From contig JABANP010000402.1 of NCBI GenBank assembly GCA_013115135.1, forward strand, positions 1 to 50,517: a stretch of DNA of 50,517 nucleotides, written 5' to 3'. How positions within the stretch are numbered: position 1 is the first letter of the stretch; every line of letters starts with the position of its first letter. Source of the stretch: Perkinsus olseni (taxonomy: Eukaryota; Perkinsozoa; Perkinsida; Perkinsidae). The translations under genes and the position numbers were made by a program. This document shows, piece after piece, positions 1 to 11,356 of this stretch. The notes below the pieces were generated by a model. That model ran no database searches, was not told the origin of the DNA, and saw nothing but the letters and a program-made list of their open reading frames with translations.

Positions 1-754
1 GAGATGCGCTATTCGGATCACGCGATGGCATCATTCTGAAATGGCACAATCTGAATCGTCAAGCCTTGACGAGAATGGCCTCTCTCCGGACCTTCAAGAC
101 TTGACAAGCCTGAACGAATATTCCGGTGTCATACAACGATAGTCGTCTAGAGTTTGCGTGTGGGTCCAAGCCCGATCTAGAATCCACAACTGATGTGACG
201 CCACTACAAGACTCGCCGCGCGAGCTAAGTATCCGGAGCTTCGCGAGCGTGTACTTATGACCAGATCTCTACGCTCCTTCCGGCATTGACTAAGGGCAAT
301 AACGGAGAAGCAAGAGCCGCACAACCGACGCCCAAGGGCGATCGTCCGGAATTTCATCATGGTGATCGTCGACAGCGTTACATGGCTTATAGTCGTGTCG
401 TCACTTGAGTGCACTTGCCTGGTCCTGCATCAGTAGACCAAGATTTGGCTATGCTACTCAAATGGCGAATAGTGACAATGCCAGTGCCTGGCCAGTTCGA
501 CCGCTTCAAATGTTATTCCTGCTGACTTCTCTCGGTTAGCTTACGCTAGACCCTACTTGAAGCGCAGCACCCGGCCATACAGAAAGGCGAGCCTATCAAG
601 ACAGGCGAGACGCAGCTCGACAGATCGTCCAGAAGGCTCCTAGGCGGCACTTAACTCGAGTCGGAGGAGGCAGTCAACAAGAGTTGGCAACATGCTTTAA
701 CATGGTGGTGATGACAGACAAGATATTCGTCATGATGTTTACACTAGTACGAGA
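1..754. other. No gene recognised at left edge
   Basis: This stretch lies downstream of the minus-strand repeat-protein gene. A 106-codon open frame on the minus strand (94-414) has no domain, no splice-site support and no family resemblance, so I treat it as chance. I see no RNA gene or repeat here. Confidence 0.4.
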
Positions 755-3700
755 TCAAATCCGAGAAAGAGCGTAATGCAATTTACGCATCCCCGCAGCC
801 TTCAGACCTGCGGCAAAGGAACTAGACCACGTAGGAGCAGCAGTGCGGGACTCACCTTCGCTTGGCAATGAGCCACTATCGTTCTCCTCGGACATCGATG
901 ATGGTGACGAGCCGTTAGACGGCGTGACTAGAACGGCAGAAGGACCATCCGCTGCAGGTCGTTGGTAGGCTAGTTGGCGTGCAGCATCGGGTAACTCATC
1001 AAGAGCTTTGACCCGCCACCCTGAGGAGAAGCCTGACGGAGCCCGTTGCCCCGGAAAGAAGATTCTCGCGCCGAGCCTCAATAGGATCTAAGTATGGCCG
1101 CGAGAGGAGCTTGAGCTATGGCGACATGAATGGTTGTTGTGAGACCGCTTTGGGCACCAGAGATGATCGTCGGTCGCTCATCTCACATGCCGATGTTCTC
1201 CAGAACCCCAAAGCCCGCACGTTCGCGATTCTAATTCAAACAGACAATCCGCGGCTTCGATTCCAACGAGGAATCTCAAAGAGTGATCGCCATCGGTTGT
1301 TGGCTCAATTTATGCAACTCCGCTTCTACCCCTCTTCAGCAGCTACGGCCGCCGTACCCTTGTACCCTCATCTCACCTCCAAAATCCTCACTGTTAGTCA
1401 CTGATGACGCTGATGGCTTGCCCGAGGCCGTTGGTTGGTCGGAGGGACCCTCTCCGTCGCCGACCATCACGCTCTCATTACGGTGAGATCTCATGGTGTC
1501 GTTGATGTGGAAGCCGCCCTCCATCGTGTGACCAGCATGATTCTGCGTGTAGGTGCCGCCATGGATGCTGAGATCGGCTAGCTGCTGAGCCTTCGACTTC
1601 GAAGTGAGGTCTCGATGCCCGTCGACGAGCTTCACTTCACGAACTCGCCAACCTGAGAGCGCATCCACGACAGAGCCAGCCGAGCATGCCATACCCCCGG
1701 CAGCTGTGTTCCCAGCGTGATGTGAAGAGGACTCTGTACGCTGGGAGTGTGTCGAGTTGAGGAACGATCCCCCCTCTTCCACACTGCCCGCCCTGTGCTG
1801 TGTCGTCGTACCACCGCCGAGTTGGACGTTCTGCTGCCTCGGAGCAGTCGCCACAACAGTACCATCATCTCCGGCAAAGTCAAGAGTGCCCGCCGTCTTA
1901 TCTGAGGAACAGAGCTCGATCTGCTAGGACCACCCAACAGGTCATTTCCCAGCTCACCCTCCTCCGCCTCCACCATCCCAGCATGCTCGCTGAACTGGAG
2001 CGGTGCCGAGGGCCGATCTACGTCTGCTTCTGCCACCTCCCCTTCTTCTTCCTCAGTGGCCACATCAGTGGATTCTGGAACGCGCAAGTAATCGCCGAAG
2101 CAGCCCAGGGAGGGCACGTACCATGTGGTCTGACGTTTCCAACGTCCTCCTCGAAGGTCGTGTCTGAGTCGCATAGCCTACCAGCCCACTTCGCCAGAGA
2201 GCCAACCTCACCAGGCACCTCCTCTGGTTGATGAAATCGTGTCGATTCAGTCTTATTAGTGGTGCGATGGTCCCGAATCTCATGGCCGCCCTCCTCGACT
2301 CTATGTCCTCCTGAAGTCAGCATCAACTACCCTGTACAAACCCTTCGCTGCCCACCTTCCGTCACGTAAGTGCCGCCACCCAGTCGGACCCCTTCACCTG
2401 ACACCAACACTACAAGACACGTCGGACGACAGAATCGATAACCCTACCTTCAGGTTCTACCTCTCCGTCGTCCTCGCCGAACTTAACGCGGGGTCCGCTG
2501 GTCTCGGGAACTACAGTGATGGCACTGCTACCATTGCAGAGGCCCTAAGGATTCTGATATCACCTCCAGCTTCCTCAACTTCGCCATCGGACTCTCCGAA
2601 AAGCACGCCCGCTGTCGTAGTGGTGCTCGGAGCGACGGTGGTGGTGGGCGACGGGGCAGCGGTGCTGCTGCTGACTGCCACGTTCAATCTCGACTCGGCA
2701 ACGCTCTCAGCCTCGCCTTCTTCCATGTCGAAGCGTAATGGTGCCGCGGTTTTCTCGGGAGCTAAAGCCGCCGCTTCCTCACGAGAACCGCTCGTCCGTC
2801 AACTCACGTGAGGTCGTAACAGCACCGGACGCTTCCCCGAAGTGGACACCAACTGGCGCTTCCGTTGTCGTCGCTGAGGGAGAGGTTGATCCGAGAGCGT
2901 GTCCAAGGTCGAAGCCCGACTCACTCGTAGCTGCAGTAGTTGTCGAAGTTGTGGTAGTCGTCGGTGCAGGAGGAGCGGTGGCAGTCGGGGCAGCGGTACT
3001 GCTGACTGCGTTGTTCGATTTCGACTCGACAAAGTGCTGAGCTTCACCCTCCTCCATACCGAAGGTGAGCCGCCCTTCACTCTCTTCAGGTGCTGAACGA
3101 ACGGCGATTCGACGAAAAGTTGGTATGAGACTTGGGCGAGGGAACTCACGTGAGTTTGTAATAACACCGGCAGACTCTCCGAAGTCGATGGTGCCTGCAG
3201 GTGTCGTGGGAGCGGCTGAAATTGAACCGAGTGCCCAGGGAGCTACGGTAGACTCGAGAGGACACTTACGGGAGGTCGTAGGAATCGGCGCTTGACTGCT
3301 CTCCTTCTCTTCCGCGACTAAGAAGTGAATACTGGTCCACAGGAGTCCATCCACACCCAGCAGCGAACTGCCCTCAATGAACCACCAGTTCGGTACAACT
3401 AGAGGAACCTCCTGCCGCCACGAAGCCTTCGAGAACGGCACACCTATCAGCTGCTTGACATGAAGGTGCCACCGCTATACAGGCTGTACTGCGGTGTATA
3501 ATATGGCCGAGGCACGGAAAGTACGGACTTCCACTTCCACGGGGATTTCTCATCTATCGAACCCTCGCCGAGGGTGTGGCCATTCCAATGGAGCAGCCCC
3601 CCTTCTTACCCTCCTCTCCTTCATGCTTGTCGAAAGTCAAAGACGGACTACTGGGGGCTGGCGTGGTCGATGGAGGAGTCGTCGCTGAACACGGAAAAGC

Positions 3701-6320
3701 TCATCGCCATCCCGGAGGAGAGACGAAGGCCCACTCGCAGTGACTGTTGTTGTGGTAGTGGTGGTGGTCTCTCGTCGTTTGATAGTCTCGCCACTGTCCG
3801 CCACCTCACTGTCGCCACTCAAGCTGTCCGACTGACCTGAACAGCGACGAGTGACTATCCCCGTCCACGGCAGCACAGCAGACCTCCTCCTTTGCCGCTG
3901 CCTCCTCCACCTCCTCCAACCTCCACTTTGGAGTCCTCTAAAGGCAAGGACAAGCTAGAATGACGAGGGCACCCCTCACTACTACTCACCTTTCCTAGCA
4001 GCCTCGCCGTCCTCCTCCCCAAACAACACTCGGACGGGTCCCTCGGTCGTCTCTGAGATCGCTACCACATTCGCCAATGCACACAGCTGTCCGACCTCAC
4101 CCTCGACCTCCCCATCCGACTCGCCAAAGGTGATTCCCTGCGTTGTGGTACGCGGGGATTCGGTGGTCGATCCAGGCGTAGTGGTAGTGGTGGTAGTTGT
4201 GCTCGGCCTCACTTCCACCAGATCGGACTCGGCGACCTCCTCAGCGCTGCCTTCTTCCGATCCAAAAGCGAGACCGTTCGAGGGAGCTGAAGCACCACTG
4301 CCGGTTTTGAGCCCGACTGCGTCATCGAAGTCGAAAATGCCAGCTCCTGACGCACGTCACTACTTACCCGAGGTGGTCGTCACTTCTCCTTGATGCTCGC
4401 CAAAGGTGATGATATTTTCGGACGCCGTTGGTGTCGTCGTAGTAGAAGTGGTGGTGGAAGCTGCCAAAGATCCCTCACCGACACAGTCCAATTCCGTCCG
4501 CCCTACTTGTGTTCGTCACGGCGGTAGTAGTGGTGGTCGGGGGCGGCGGCGTCGCAACCTCATTCGACTGCTGCTGCTGCTGGGTATCGACAGCCTCTCC
4601 CTCCTCCACGCCGAAGCTGAGGCGGGATCCTTCCTCTGAGGACAAAGCCGTCAGGAACAGGCTGTCTGCAAACGGGTCGGCTCACCCCTAGGCTCCACGT
4701 GCCCGTCATCCTCGCCGAAGACGAGGCCGGCTGTGGTCGTAGCGGGGCTTGGACGTTCTAACCGCAATTTCGTGGCGCAGTGAATCTTTTCGGGCAACCT
4801 ACGCGTTGTCGTGGTTGTTGATGGCATTGTAGAGGTCGTTGGCCGGGCGGGAGTGGTGACTTCCTCGGGCAGCTTCCCCGTGGTGGCTAAGGGACCAACG
4901 CCTGACAGCGGCCTACGCAGCACCGACGCCCTACCTTCGAAGATCTCCTCATCCTCCTTCTCCTCGACGATCCCCTCTTCCTCAGAGAAGTTCGGGTTCA
5001 CTGCGTTGCTATTGCGACTAATGGGGACCTCCTCGACATCCTCGTCGCCCTCCTCCTCTGTCCAGACATGACTCCAATGCTACTCCCTTCAGAAGGTACC
5101 AACCCACCTGGCAAGCCGTGGTCCTGCTTGTCCTCTCCCACGGTTTTTTTCTCCTGACATAAAGAAAATAATGGGACGAAATACAGGACACAGAGGGACC
5201 TACAAAAATGAAGACGAGGAAGCATCTCATCGCCCTCCGGTCCTTGAAGCGGAACTCGACGATATTGCCGTCCTTGAGGATGGCCGTGAGGAGGAGGTCG
5301 GAAGGGGCCGGGCCGAAGTATAGGGTGCTTAGGATGATATCCAGCTTGTAGGGGGCGTCCGCATGCTCGTCACTGATAGGGATAGGGGCGCCCGAACGGC
5401 TATCATACACTCGAATGCTCTGGGGGTCGCCTGCGGACGGGGAGTTCCACGACCAGCTCAGACGGAGCCCATCCTACTGTGACAGGCAGGCTTGTTGACG
5501 CCGGTGGTGGAGTTGTCGGGGACCACCACTGGCTGGAATGTCTCTTGACTCGAGTCTGGAGGAAGGATGAGCTGGTCTCGTGGGGCAGGGGACTTTCCGA
5601 CTCACTCAATCGCTCTTCAACATCGCCCTCTTCCTCTTCGAAGTTGACGCCACTCGGGGCAGCGGTGGTAGTGGTAGGCGCAACAGCTAAACGATGGAGC
5701 ATCTCTGCAGGTTGCGAGACGTCAGAACTCACTACTCGTAGTTGAGGCCGCCTCCTGCTGGCCGGACTGGTGCTCGCTCTGGCCTGAGGAGAGCGGTGGT
5801 GTCCAAGTCGGCCCGAGCCCTTACTTGATGTCTCTTCCTTGACGCCCTCCTCGCTGCCAAAACTAAGCACGGCGCTGCCTCTCCTCGGGGCTCTGGTCGG
5901 CGGCTTGAGGGTAGTGGATATCGGGACTGGAAGAACACAGGGATCGACAGTGTCCCGACGGCAGTGCCAACCGACTCGGAGTGGTCACGTCGCCGCCCTC
6001 CTCCTCGAAAAGCAACCCTGGTGTGGTGGTCACCGCCACTGAGAATGAGAAGCTCAGCAGTCACCGTTGGCGAGCTGATGGCTAACCTGTCTCCTGCTGC
6101 TGTCGGCCTGTCCCTTGGCCGTGGTAGTGCACACTCGAGGAGCCTGGCAAGAGGAGCAATTTCGTGGCGCAGTGACGATAGACGAGTTCCTGATCTCACT
6201 GGTCCGTTCGATCTCGCCAGACTCTCTGCCGAAGCTAAGACTTCCTCGTCTCGCATAGGTTACTGATGCCACCAAAGATACTTTTACGATTGCTCGAAGG
6301 CAGCACGGTGTTGAAACCAT
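755..6320 (-). CDS. Secreted Thr-rich repeat protein, FGExDGEV motif family (multi-exon)
   Basis: Function is unknown. The start at 6320 is chosen because it begins a good signal peptide: a short N-region, a hydrophobic core (VSLVASV) and an ala-type cleavage site just before RRG. The first copy of a short acidic motif follows at once (LSFGRESGEIE). At least 15 copies follow through 2450, for example LVFGEDDGHVEP, ITFGESDGEVEG, VLFGEEDGEAAR, VHFGEASGAVTT and VKFGEDDGEVEP. Linkers are rich in Thr, Ala, Pro and Ser (runs such as TTTTTTT). Exons often end directly after a motif at GTGAGT or GTAAGT, for example near 2808, 3149, 4361 and 5834; one intron (about 2765-2810) is about 46 nt. A non-repetitive, beta-rich looking segment lies at about 5230-5440. 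A second repeat type occupies about 1480-2420. The last exon ends at 755 in a short basic tail (GMRKLHYALSRI). The exact exon set is incomplete. An adhesin, wall or matrix protein is possible but is inference. Confidence 0.6.
1480..2420 (-). repeat. Second protein repeat: GGGT ... EGG ... (N/T)ES
   Basis: In the C-terminal part of the same gene, the minus strand carries related segments: VRLGGGTYVTEGGQR near 2350-2390, GGHRVEEGGHEIRD followed by NKTES near 2250-2320, LGGGTTTQHRAGSVEEGG followed by QRTES near 1740-1820, and HGGTYTQNHAGHTMEGG followed by HRNES near 1480-1570. The common frame is a Gly-rich start, an EGG core, and an ES dipeptide about 10 residues later. Exon assignment around these copies is not settled. 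Confidence 0.5.
2450..6243 (-). repeat. Dispersed protein repeat: (hydrophobic)-x-FGE-x-x-G-E-V
   Basis: The coding motif recurs on the minus strand at about 6208-6243, 5984-6014, 5831-5868, 5611-5651, 4960-4995, 4690-4722, 4597-4625, 4390-4418, 4240-4275, 4105-4136, 4002-4034, 3165-3197, 3036-3067, 2815-2850, 2715-2740, 2575-2607 and 2451-2490. Two flavours tend to alternate: FGxEEGEA (for example LSFGVEEGEA, LTFGMEEGEA) and FGExDGEV (for example ITFGEHQGEV, VLFGESDGEV). Thr-rich tracts separate them. Positions are approximate. Confidence 0.75.
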
Positions 6321-7064
6321 GGCTGTCAACGGAATGAAGGGGCCTGTGGGGATCCAATCACCACGCCCATTGACCAACGAAACAACACTCGGCGGGAGGA
6401 AAGGACGATACTGTCATTCCAATACCGCACCAAAGGCAAATCTCGGTGAGCGTTTTCGGTGCATCGTCGAGGAGAAGTGACGCCAGAACAGGTTTGGGTG
6501 ATGCCGCGACAGCTCTGAGGACAGACTCCAGCGTGGAGGGGGACCGGGCTGATACTCGCTACTTCAAGTCAACATCGTCTGCCCGTAGTGCCTCGCTAAC
6601 GTGAGAGGAGCCCTTCCGACCGGAACGCTCGAACGGTCGCGACGGACACTGTCGGGGCGCGAGGTTTGGCACAGCATGATGGGGACTCGACTGGAAGTGG
6701 AAGTGGAGGGTTGTGCTGGGTCATGAGTGTAGACTGCGATGTAGGGTGCAGAGAGAGAGTACACGGCAACGCAATTGGTCACCACCCAAGGGTTTTGAGA
6801 AAATGCGCGGAAGGCTGACGTTAAGGAATGGTAAGGAGAGCCGAGAACGCAAGTCTCGTGTAAGAATGGTAGTGGTAAAGTCGTCGTCGTTATATAGGAT
6901 TCCTGAGAGTTCCTGAAAGGTGGCATCGACGACAGTACGACAGTCTACGGAATAGCGGCACAGTAGGACGCATCAGCACTTCGGGGTGCTAACTAGTGCT
7001 CAGCGGCACCACCCGCCGTCGCGCGATTTGCCAATAGTCGGTACTCTGCGCTGATTGCCCCTGC
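6321..7064. other. Intergenic, probable shared upstream region of two divergent genes
   Basis: About 740 nt separate the start of the minus-strand repeat-protein gene from the plus-strand HMG-box gene. Open frames in it show no domain and no convincing splice sites. It probably holds the promoters of both genes, but I see no motif I could name. Confidence 0.4.
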
Positions 7065-7968
7065 ATGACAGTCCTCACTACAGTACAGCGGGACACCTTC
7101 ATTAAGTTCAAAGAGCTCTACCCCACTCGGGGCCTACCGCTGGCGAAGCGGCTCTACCCTAGGGAGTTCGCGGAGGTCACCAGCCACGACTGGAGTCGGC
7201 TTGTGCATGAGCTTGGGTACAGTCGAAGTGGCGACAAGAGGGTTAAGACCTCAGCGGTGGGATACCGCAGCCATCACGATGCCAGCTAGTGACCTTCTTC
7301 AGGGGCCAAGACGCGGTAGTCGAGTAGTGGTGACTGGTGACACCACTCCGACCAGTGCCGATGACCATCGTCGCCGGAGCTCCGCAAGTAAATCCAGCGC
7401 CAGAGTAGAGAGTGACGAGGCAACTTTCTCAGGTGAACCTGCTTCGCTACCGGATGGTGTCCGTGACGGTCAAGCTCCGACCAAAGATCCCACCGAGGGC
7501 TCCGACAGCCCCTCCAATTCCCAACGTAGGGTTGGTTCGAAAGCACGGCCGAAGCGTTAGGCCGAGGAATGGCCGTTTTTCTCTTTACCGCAGCCACACC
7601 CTATATGAAGTTCCTAGCCGTACGGCATCGCGAGCTGAAGGAGCAAGGAGCACTCAAACTTATCACACCGCGGGACATCACCGCCACCATCCTGTGCGAG
7701 TGGGAAGCCATGACGGAGTAGGGTGCCGCGGTAGAGCCTTCGAGGAGGATCATCCTCGTTCAGAGACCAGCGGATAGCCTACGGGGCCTCTGAACCGGTA
7801 GCGGTGAAGACGGAGGCCCCTAGTGGTGATGCTGTTGCCGAGGACGAGGAATGCGCAGAAGCGGAGGTTGTGTTTGTCGAAGGGGGCCCTCCTCCGGCTG
7901 GCGGCATCCCAGTCGACTCCACAAGAGATTGTATCATTCGTGCGGAGCTGTGCTCCGATGAAGAATAG
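7065..7968 (+). CDS. HMG-box protein (four exons)
   Basis: Probably a nuclear, DNA-bending chromatin or transcription protein. The model joins 7065-7227, 7271-7555, 7594-7717 and 7764-7968; the phases agree and give 258 codons. Splicing at 7556-7593 creates PKPTPYMKFLAVRHRELKEQ, the first helix of an HMG box, and splicing at 7718-7763 creates the usual C-terminal pattern CEWEAMTEDQRIAYGA. The box covers roughly residues 147-205. It is followed by an acidic tail with VKTE, a possible sumoylation site, ending in CSDEE. The N-terminal segment (FIKFKELYPTRGLPLAKRLY) also looks helical and may be a diverged half box. The middle is Ser/Arg-rich and probably disordered. Introns are 43, 38 and 46 nt; the first one uses GTGGCG and is the least certain. 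The true start could lie in an upstream exon. Confidence 0.7.
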
Positions 7969-8033
7969 CCTGCCAATGCACATCATAAGCCTTGCGTGAA
8001 GTTTCAACACCTCACGGCTCGCTCTGAGAATCG

Positions 8034-8552
8034 GTGGGGATGCGGTACGGCACAAGAGAGTTCCGTAACTCTCATCTCCTCGTAATAGGTGGATCCCTCG
8101 CCTGGCCTTGCTCAAGGACAGTATATGCTACCACTCCATTTCCAATTCATATTCGAATCTGTATACCTGGCCGGTGGAAGGATAGCTGTTTTATTGCTCC
8201 CCTCTTGGCAATGCCGATGGCAGCACCCTCCCTGGACCATCTGGCACGACTTGACATCGCCCATCTCGTGTCACCATCGGTCACCATAAAGTCCACGAAG
8301 GCCCCCTTCCCTGACGTCCGAGAGAGGGCCACTGTACGCCTGCTTGCCACAGCAGGTAGGGTCATCGCCTGCGGCGCCCCCTTCATTCGCTTGACAGGTC
8401 GAAGTCTGTCCCATAGAGTGCTGGAGCGAGAGCTCAGCCTGCAGCAAGAGCCTTACCCCTCGATAGCTAAATTCCGGTACATCCACCGCACCCTCAGCCA
8501 CATGAGTGTAGGCCGTCCGATCCTCGCTGCACTCTTGTCTGTATCAGCATAG
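8034..8552 (+). CDS. Hypothetical protein, single open frame
   Basis: A 172-codon frame with no recognised family. From about 8220 onwards codon third positions are strongly C/G-biased and the peptide has a coding-like helical look (for example SHRVLERELSLQQEP and RERATVRLLATAGR). The first 50 codons look less coding, and a pyrimidine-rich tract ending in AG lies just before 8220, so the real gene may start with another exon. It lies 66 nt after the HMG-box gene on the same strand. Minus-strand frames through the same DNA are shorter and I judge them shadows. Confidence 0.35.
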   Translation: MGMRYGTREFRNSHLLVIGGSLAWPCSRTVYATTPFPIHIRICIPGRWKDSCFIAPLLAMPMAAPSLDHLARLDIAHLVSPSVTIKSTKAPFPDVRERATVRLLATAGRVIACGAPFIRLTGRSLSHRVLERELSLQQEPYPSIAKFRYIHRTLSHMSVGRPILAALLSVSA

Positions 8553-9044
8553 TAGACTGTGCGTTCGACCATCCGCTCCTTAGTATGCTACGCAAACACG
8601 GCGATGAGTGACTAGAGAAGTATTGTTGAGGTGTCGATCATAGCCGTGCCGTGAGCACTGGTGGAGGGATGTATACCATCTCTCAAGAGTATCATACTTA
8701 AGATTTGCAGGCCTCAGCCCGCCTTAGCATTCTAGGTCGCACACCACTTATGCTGAGAATTTCTGGAGGGGTGTATTGATGAGTATTAACATGCCCTTGT
8801 GTCTTGTCGAGCCCTTTGAAGTCTGGAAATTACCATCTCCAACTACCCTGATATAGCTGGTCCGATGACAGCCTCCATGGTGTCAGGTCAGCCGGTTCGT
8901 AACGAAGGTGATGAGGATCGGGGTTGCCTTGAAGGGAGCCAGCCGCAGGAAGAAAGCTGTAAGTGCTGCTCACTGAGGACGGAGAGCGATCCCTCATCTG
9001 TCGGGTCGAAAACGAATGGCCATCATGTCCCACTCAGCTAGGTG
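8553..9044. other. Intergenic stretch
   Basis: No domain, RNA gene or clear repeat is visible. A 67-codon minus-strand frame at 8830-9033 has no supporting splice sites. Confidence 0.4.
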
Positions 9045-11272
9045 ATGTTCTTCGCCTTCGTGGGTTGGGCGGCGCCGTGCATGATGCAGGGCTATCATCA
9101 CCACGCCTGGCTGCTCAGCCTCCTGCAACGTAACGATCTCTAACAGCCTCGGAAAATACCGACTGTGGGAGCAGGTGTGGCCGAAGAGAGTACTAGCGTG
9201 AATCCAACGCTAGTCAGAAGAGCTAGCTGCTGAGTTTGAGGTGGACTTGGAGGAGGACTCCGAGCTCAAGGACGTCCTTTATGAATGTCTAAGGTTTGAA
9301 GGAGAGGAAGGCAGGAGCGGCTGAGGTGACGCGTGGGGGCTTCCTATCTGCACTGCTCTAACCAAAAGTCTAGAGTCGAATAGATCGGACTAGAGATGTG
9401 ACGACAAGCGGCGGATAGGGAGTAGAAAAAGCTGAGGGGCGAGAGCTTTGGACCTACTTTAAGGACTTGTGTGACGGTATAGCGCACATGCGATGGGAGG
9501 AGGGCGAATTAGGGTATAACGATTGGAATATTGGGCGACTATGGAGATGAACGGAAGCGACGAATATTATTGAGTCGGATGCCTTCGATCACTCAGGGCG
9601 AAGGGCTGAGGATACTGACGGATGGCTACACGGACCTTCTGCAGAGACTGGACCCGCAGGAGAGTCTCGTGGTTACCAAGAACCCTGAGTGACGCTCTGC
9701 TGCTGCTGTTAATGTCGCTTCGACACTCTGGGGCTGCTCAGTTCGGCTCTTCCCACAGAGTGGATCGATCTCTACGCCAAGGCCTACCTCAAGTTGGAGC
9801 CTTTGGTCCGGGCAGGGCGTTATCCCTGCTCGCCTCGTGGAGCCTTCCTCAGGGCCATCGCCGCCGTGGCACCATCGAGGCCAGGTACAGCAGCCGATCT
9901 GTCCTCAGCTATGCCGGCTGCAGGCTTGGACGTGCTCAGATATCATCGTCACCCGCATACGTCGGGTACATCTGTTGCACTCACTGGCCACACTAGAGGC
10001 CACACGCAGACTCGACACCCGTATTGAGGGCATTGATGAACCGACTGGGGGAGGAGAGCGTTGGAGGTCCGTCAGCGACCGCCCTCGAGGACAACCCAGT
10101 CCCGTCCGCCTCCTCGCCGCGGAGTGCGGTGGAGGAAGTCCGCTCGGCCACAAGTCTCACTCGCCCTACTTCGGTCTCGTCTCTCCTGTCCTCGGAGTCG
10201 GTCGTCGACCTGCCTGAGGGCACACCGAGCGTGGCGGAGGTCAGCTCGCTGAACTACTCCGCGACAGAACACGGGTCGCCTCGACTGAGATGGGGCGGCC
10301 CGGTGAAAGATGAGCGGTTGGATGAACCTGCTGGGGATGTTGAACGATGCCATGGGGGTGGTTCGGCCGAAGGGAGACGGCCTAGCAAGACTCGAGGGCA
10401 CTTCCGCCCCCGAGTCCTTGTCCCGCCGGTGCGCCCTTACCCGGTGAGTGAAGAGGAAGCAAAGTCCGAGGAAGGCCTGCAGGCGATGCCCTCGATGGAA
10501 GCTCCCCCGTCGGAGGCTTCCGGCGATGAACCGGTAGAGTCTCCCATTGTGAAAGATTCGGACGAAATTGTAGACACCGAGCTTCGCTCCGCTCTACCAA
10601 GTACCACTAAATCATGCGACCCGCCAGTGGAGCCCACCCCGATCGTCGAAGATAGTACCCGTAGCAGGAGGGGTCGCAGACGCCCCGTGAACGGTATCAA
10701 ACATGCGCTTCGGATTCTCCTCGGTGGGGGAGCTCGAGGATGCCCTCGTGGCCAAGCGGAAGTCGCTCGGGTTAGATGACAGCGATGCTGGGCGTCGCAT
10801 TGAAGCCAAGGTGGCCGAATCCAGATCCAAGGTCGACCCTGGCCGAACACAGTTTATGTCGGAGCTGCGGGCGAAGGTCGCCCAGATGCAGCAGCGGATG
10901 GATGCCTTGAGGTCCTCGCCCGCAGGGGTGGATCCTGGCACGAGCTGTCTCGAGGAAACCGTTGCGAGGTCGTTGGTGTGGGATGGTATGGACCCGGTCG
11001 AGGCACGGATGTTGGCCCGCAAGGTTGACAAGGCCGGAGTCAGTCGAGTCCTCGAACGCTTGGCAACCCATTCGAGTGACCTTACCGGAGCGAAGGGAGA
11101 GGTCCAGAAGTTGCAGAAGCTTGCCTCCCGACAACAGCTCGAACGTAGGGCAGCTAGCTCTGTTCAGGAGCAGGATAGGACCAGCGATATGTGCATTACA
11201 CGGTGCTTTCCTCCTCAGGTGATCTGCAAGGGAGAACCGATACCGTCGTTGGCAGGGGGCAAAACTAATTAG
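9045..11272 (+). CDS. Multi-exon protein of unknown function, acidic middle and helical C-terminus
   Basis: I do not recognise the family. Exons with matching phases include 9045-9129 (GT after phase 1) to 9218-9293, an intron at 9885-9939 joining a segment around EWIDLYAKAYLKLEP to one around RVHLLHSLATLEATRR, and an intron at 10687-10732 joining a Ser/Pro/Glu-rich region (about 10090-10686) to a helical region from LEDALVAKRKSLGL. The C-terminus contains long amphipathic stretches (FMSELRAKVAQMQQRM, KGEVQKLQKLASRQQ) that should form a coiled coil. Coding-like pieces between 9430 and 9690 (for example GRELWTYFKDLCDG and LRILTDGYTDLLQRL) lie in different frames whose junctions I could not resolve. 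It may be one gene or a partly decayed one. It ends 84 nt before the phosphatase start. Confidence 0.45.
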
Positions 11273-11356
11273 CATGCATACTGGGCAACAGTCTCTCCCT
11301 TCGCCGGGCTGCTGCGTTGTAGTTCCCTCAGGGGGTGACTCTCTCCCTAGTCCCCG

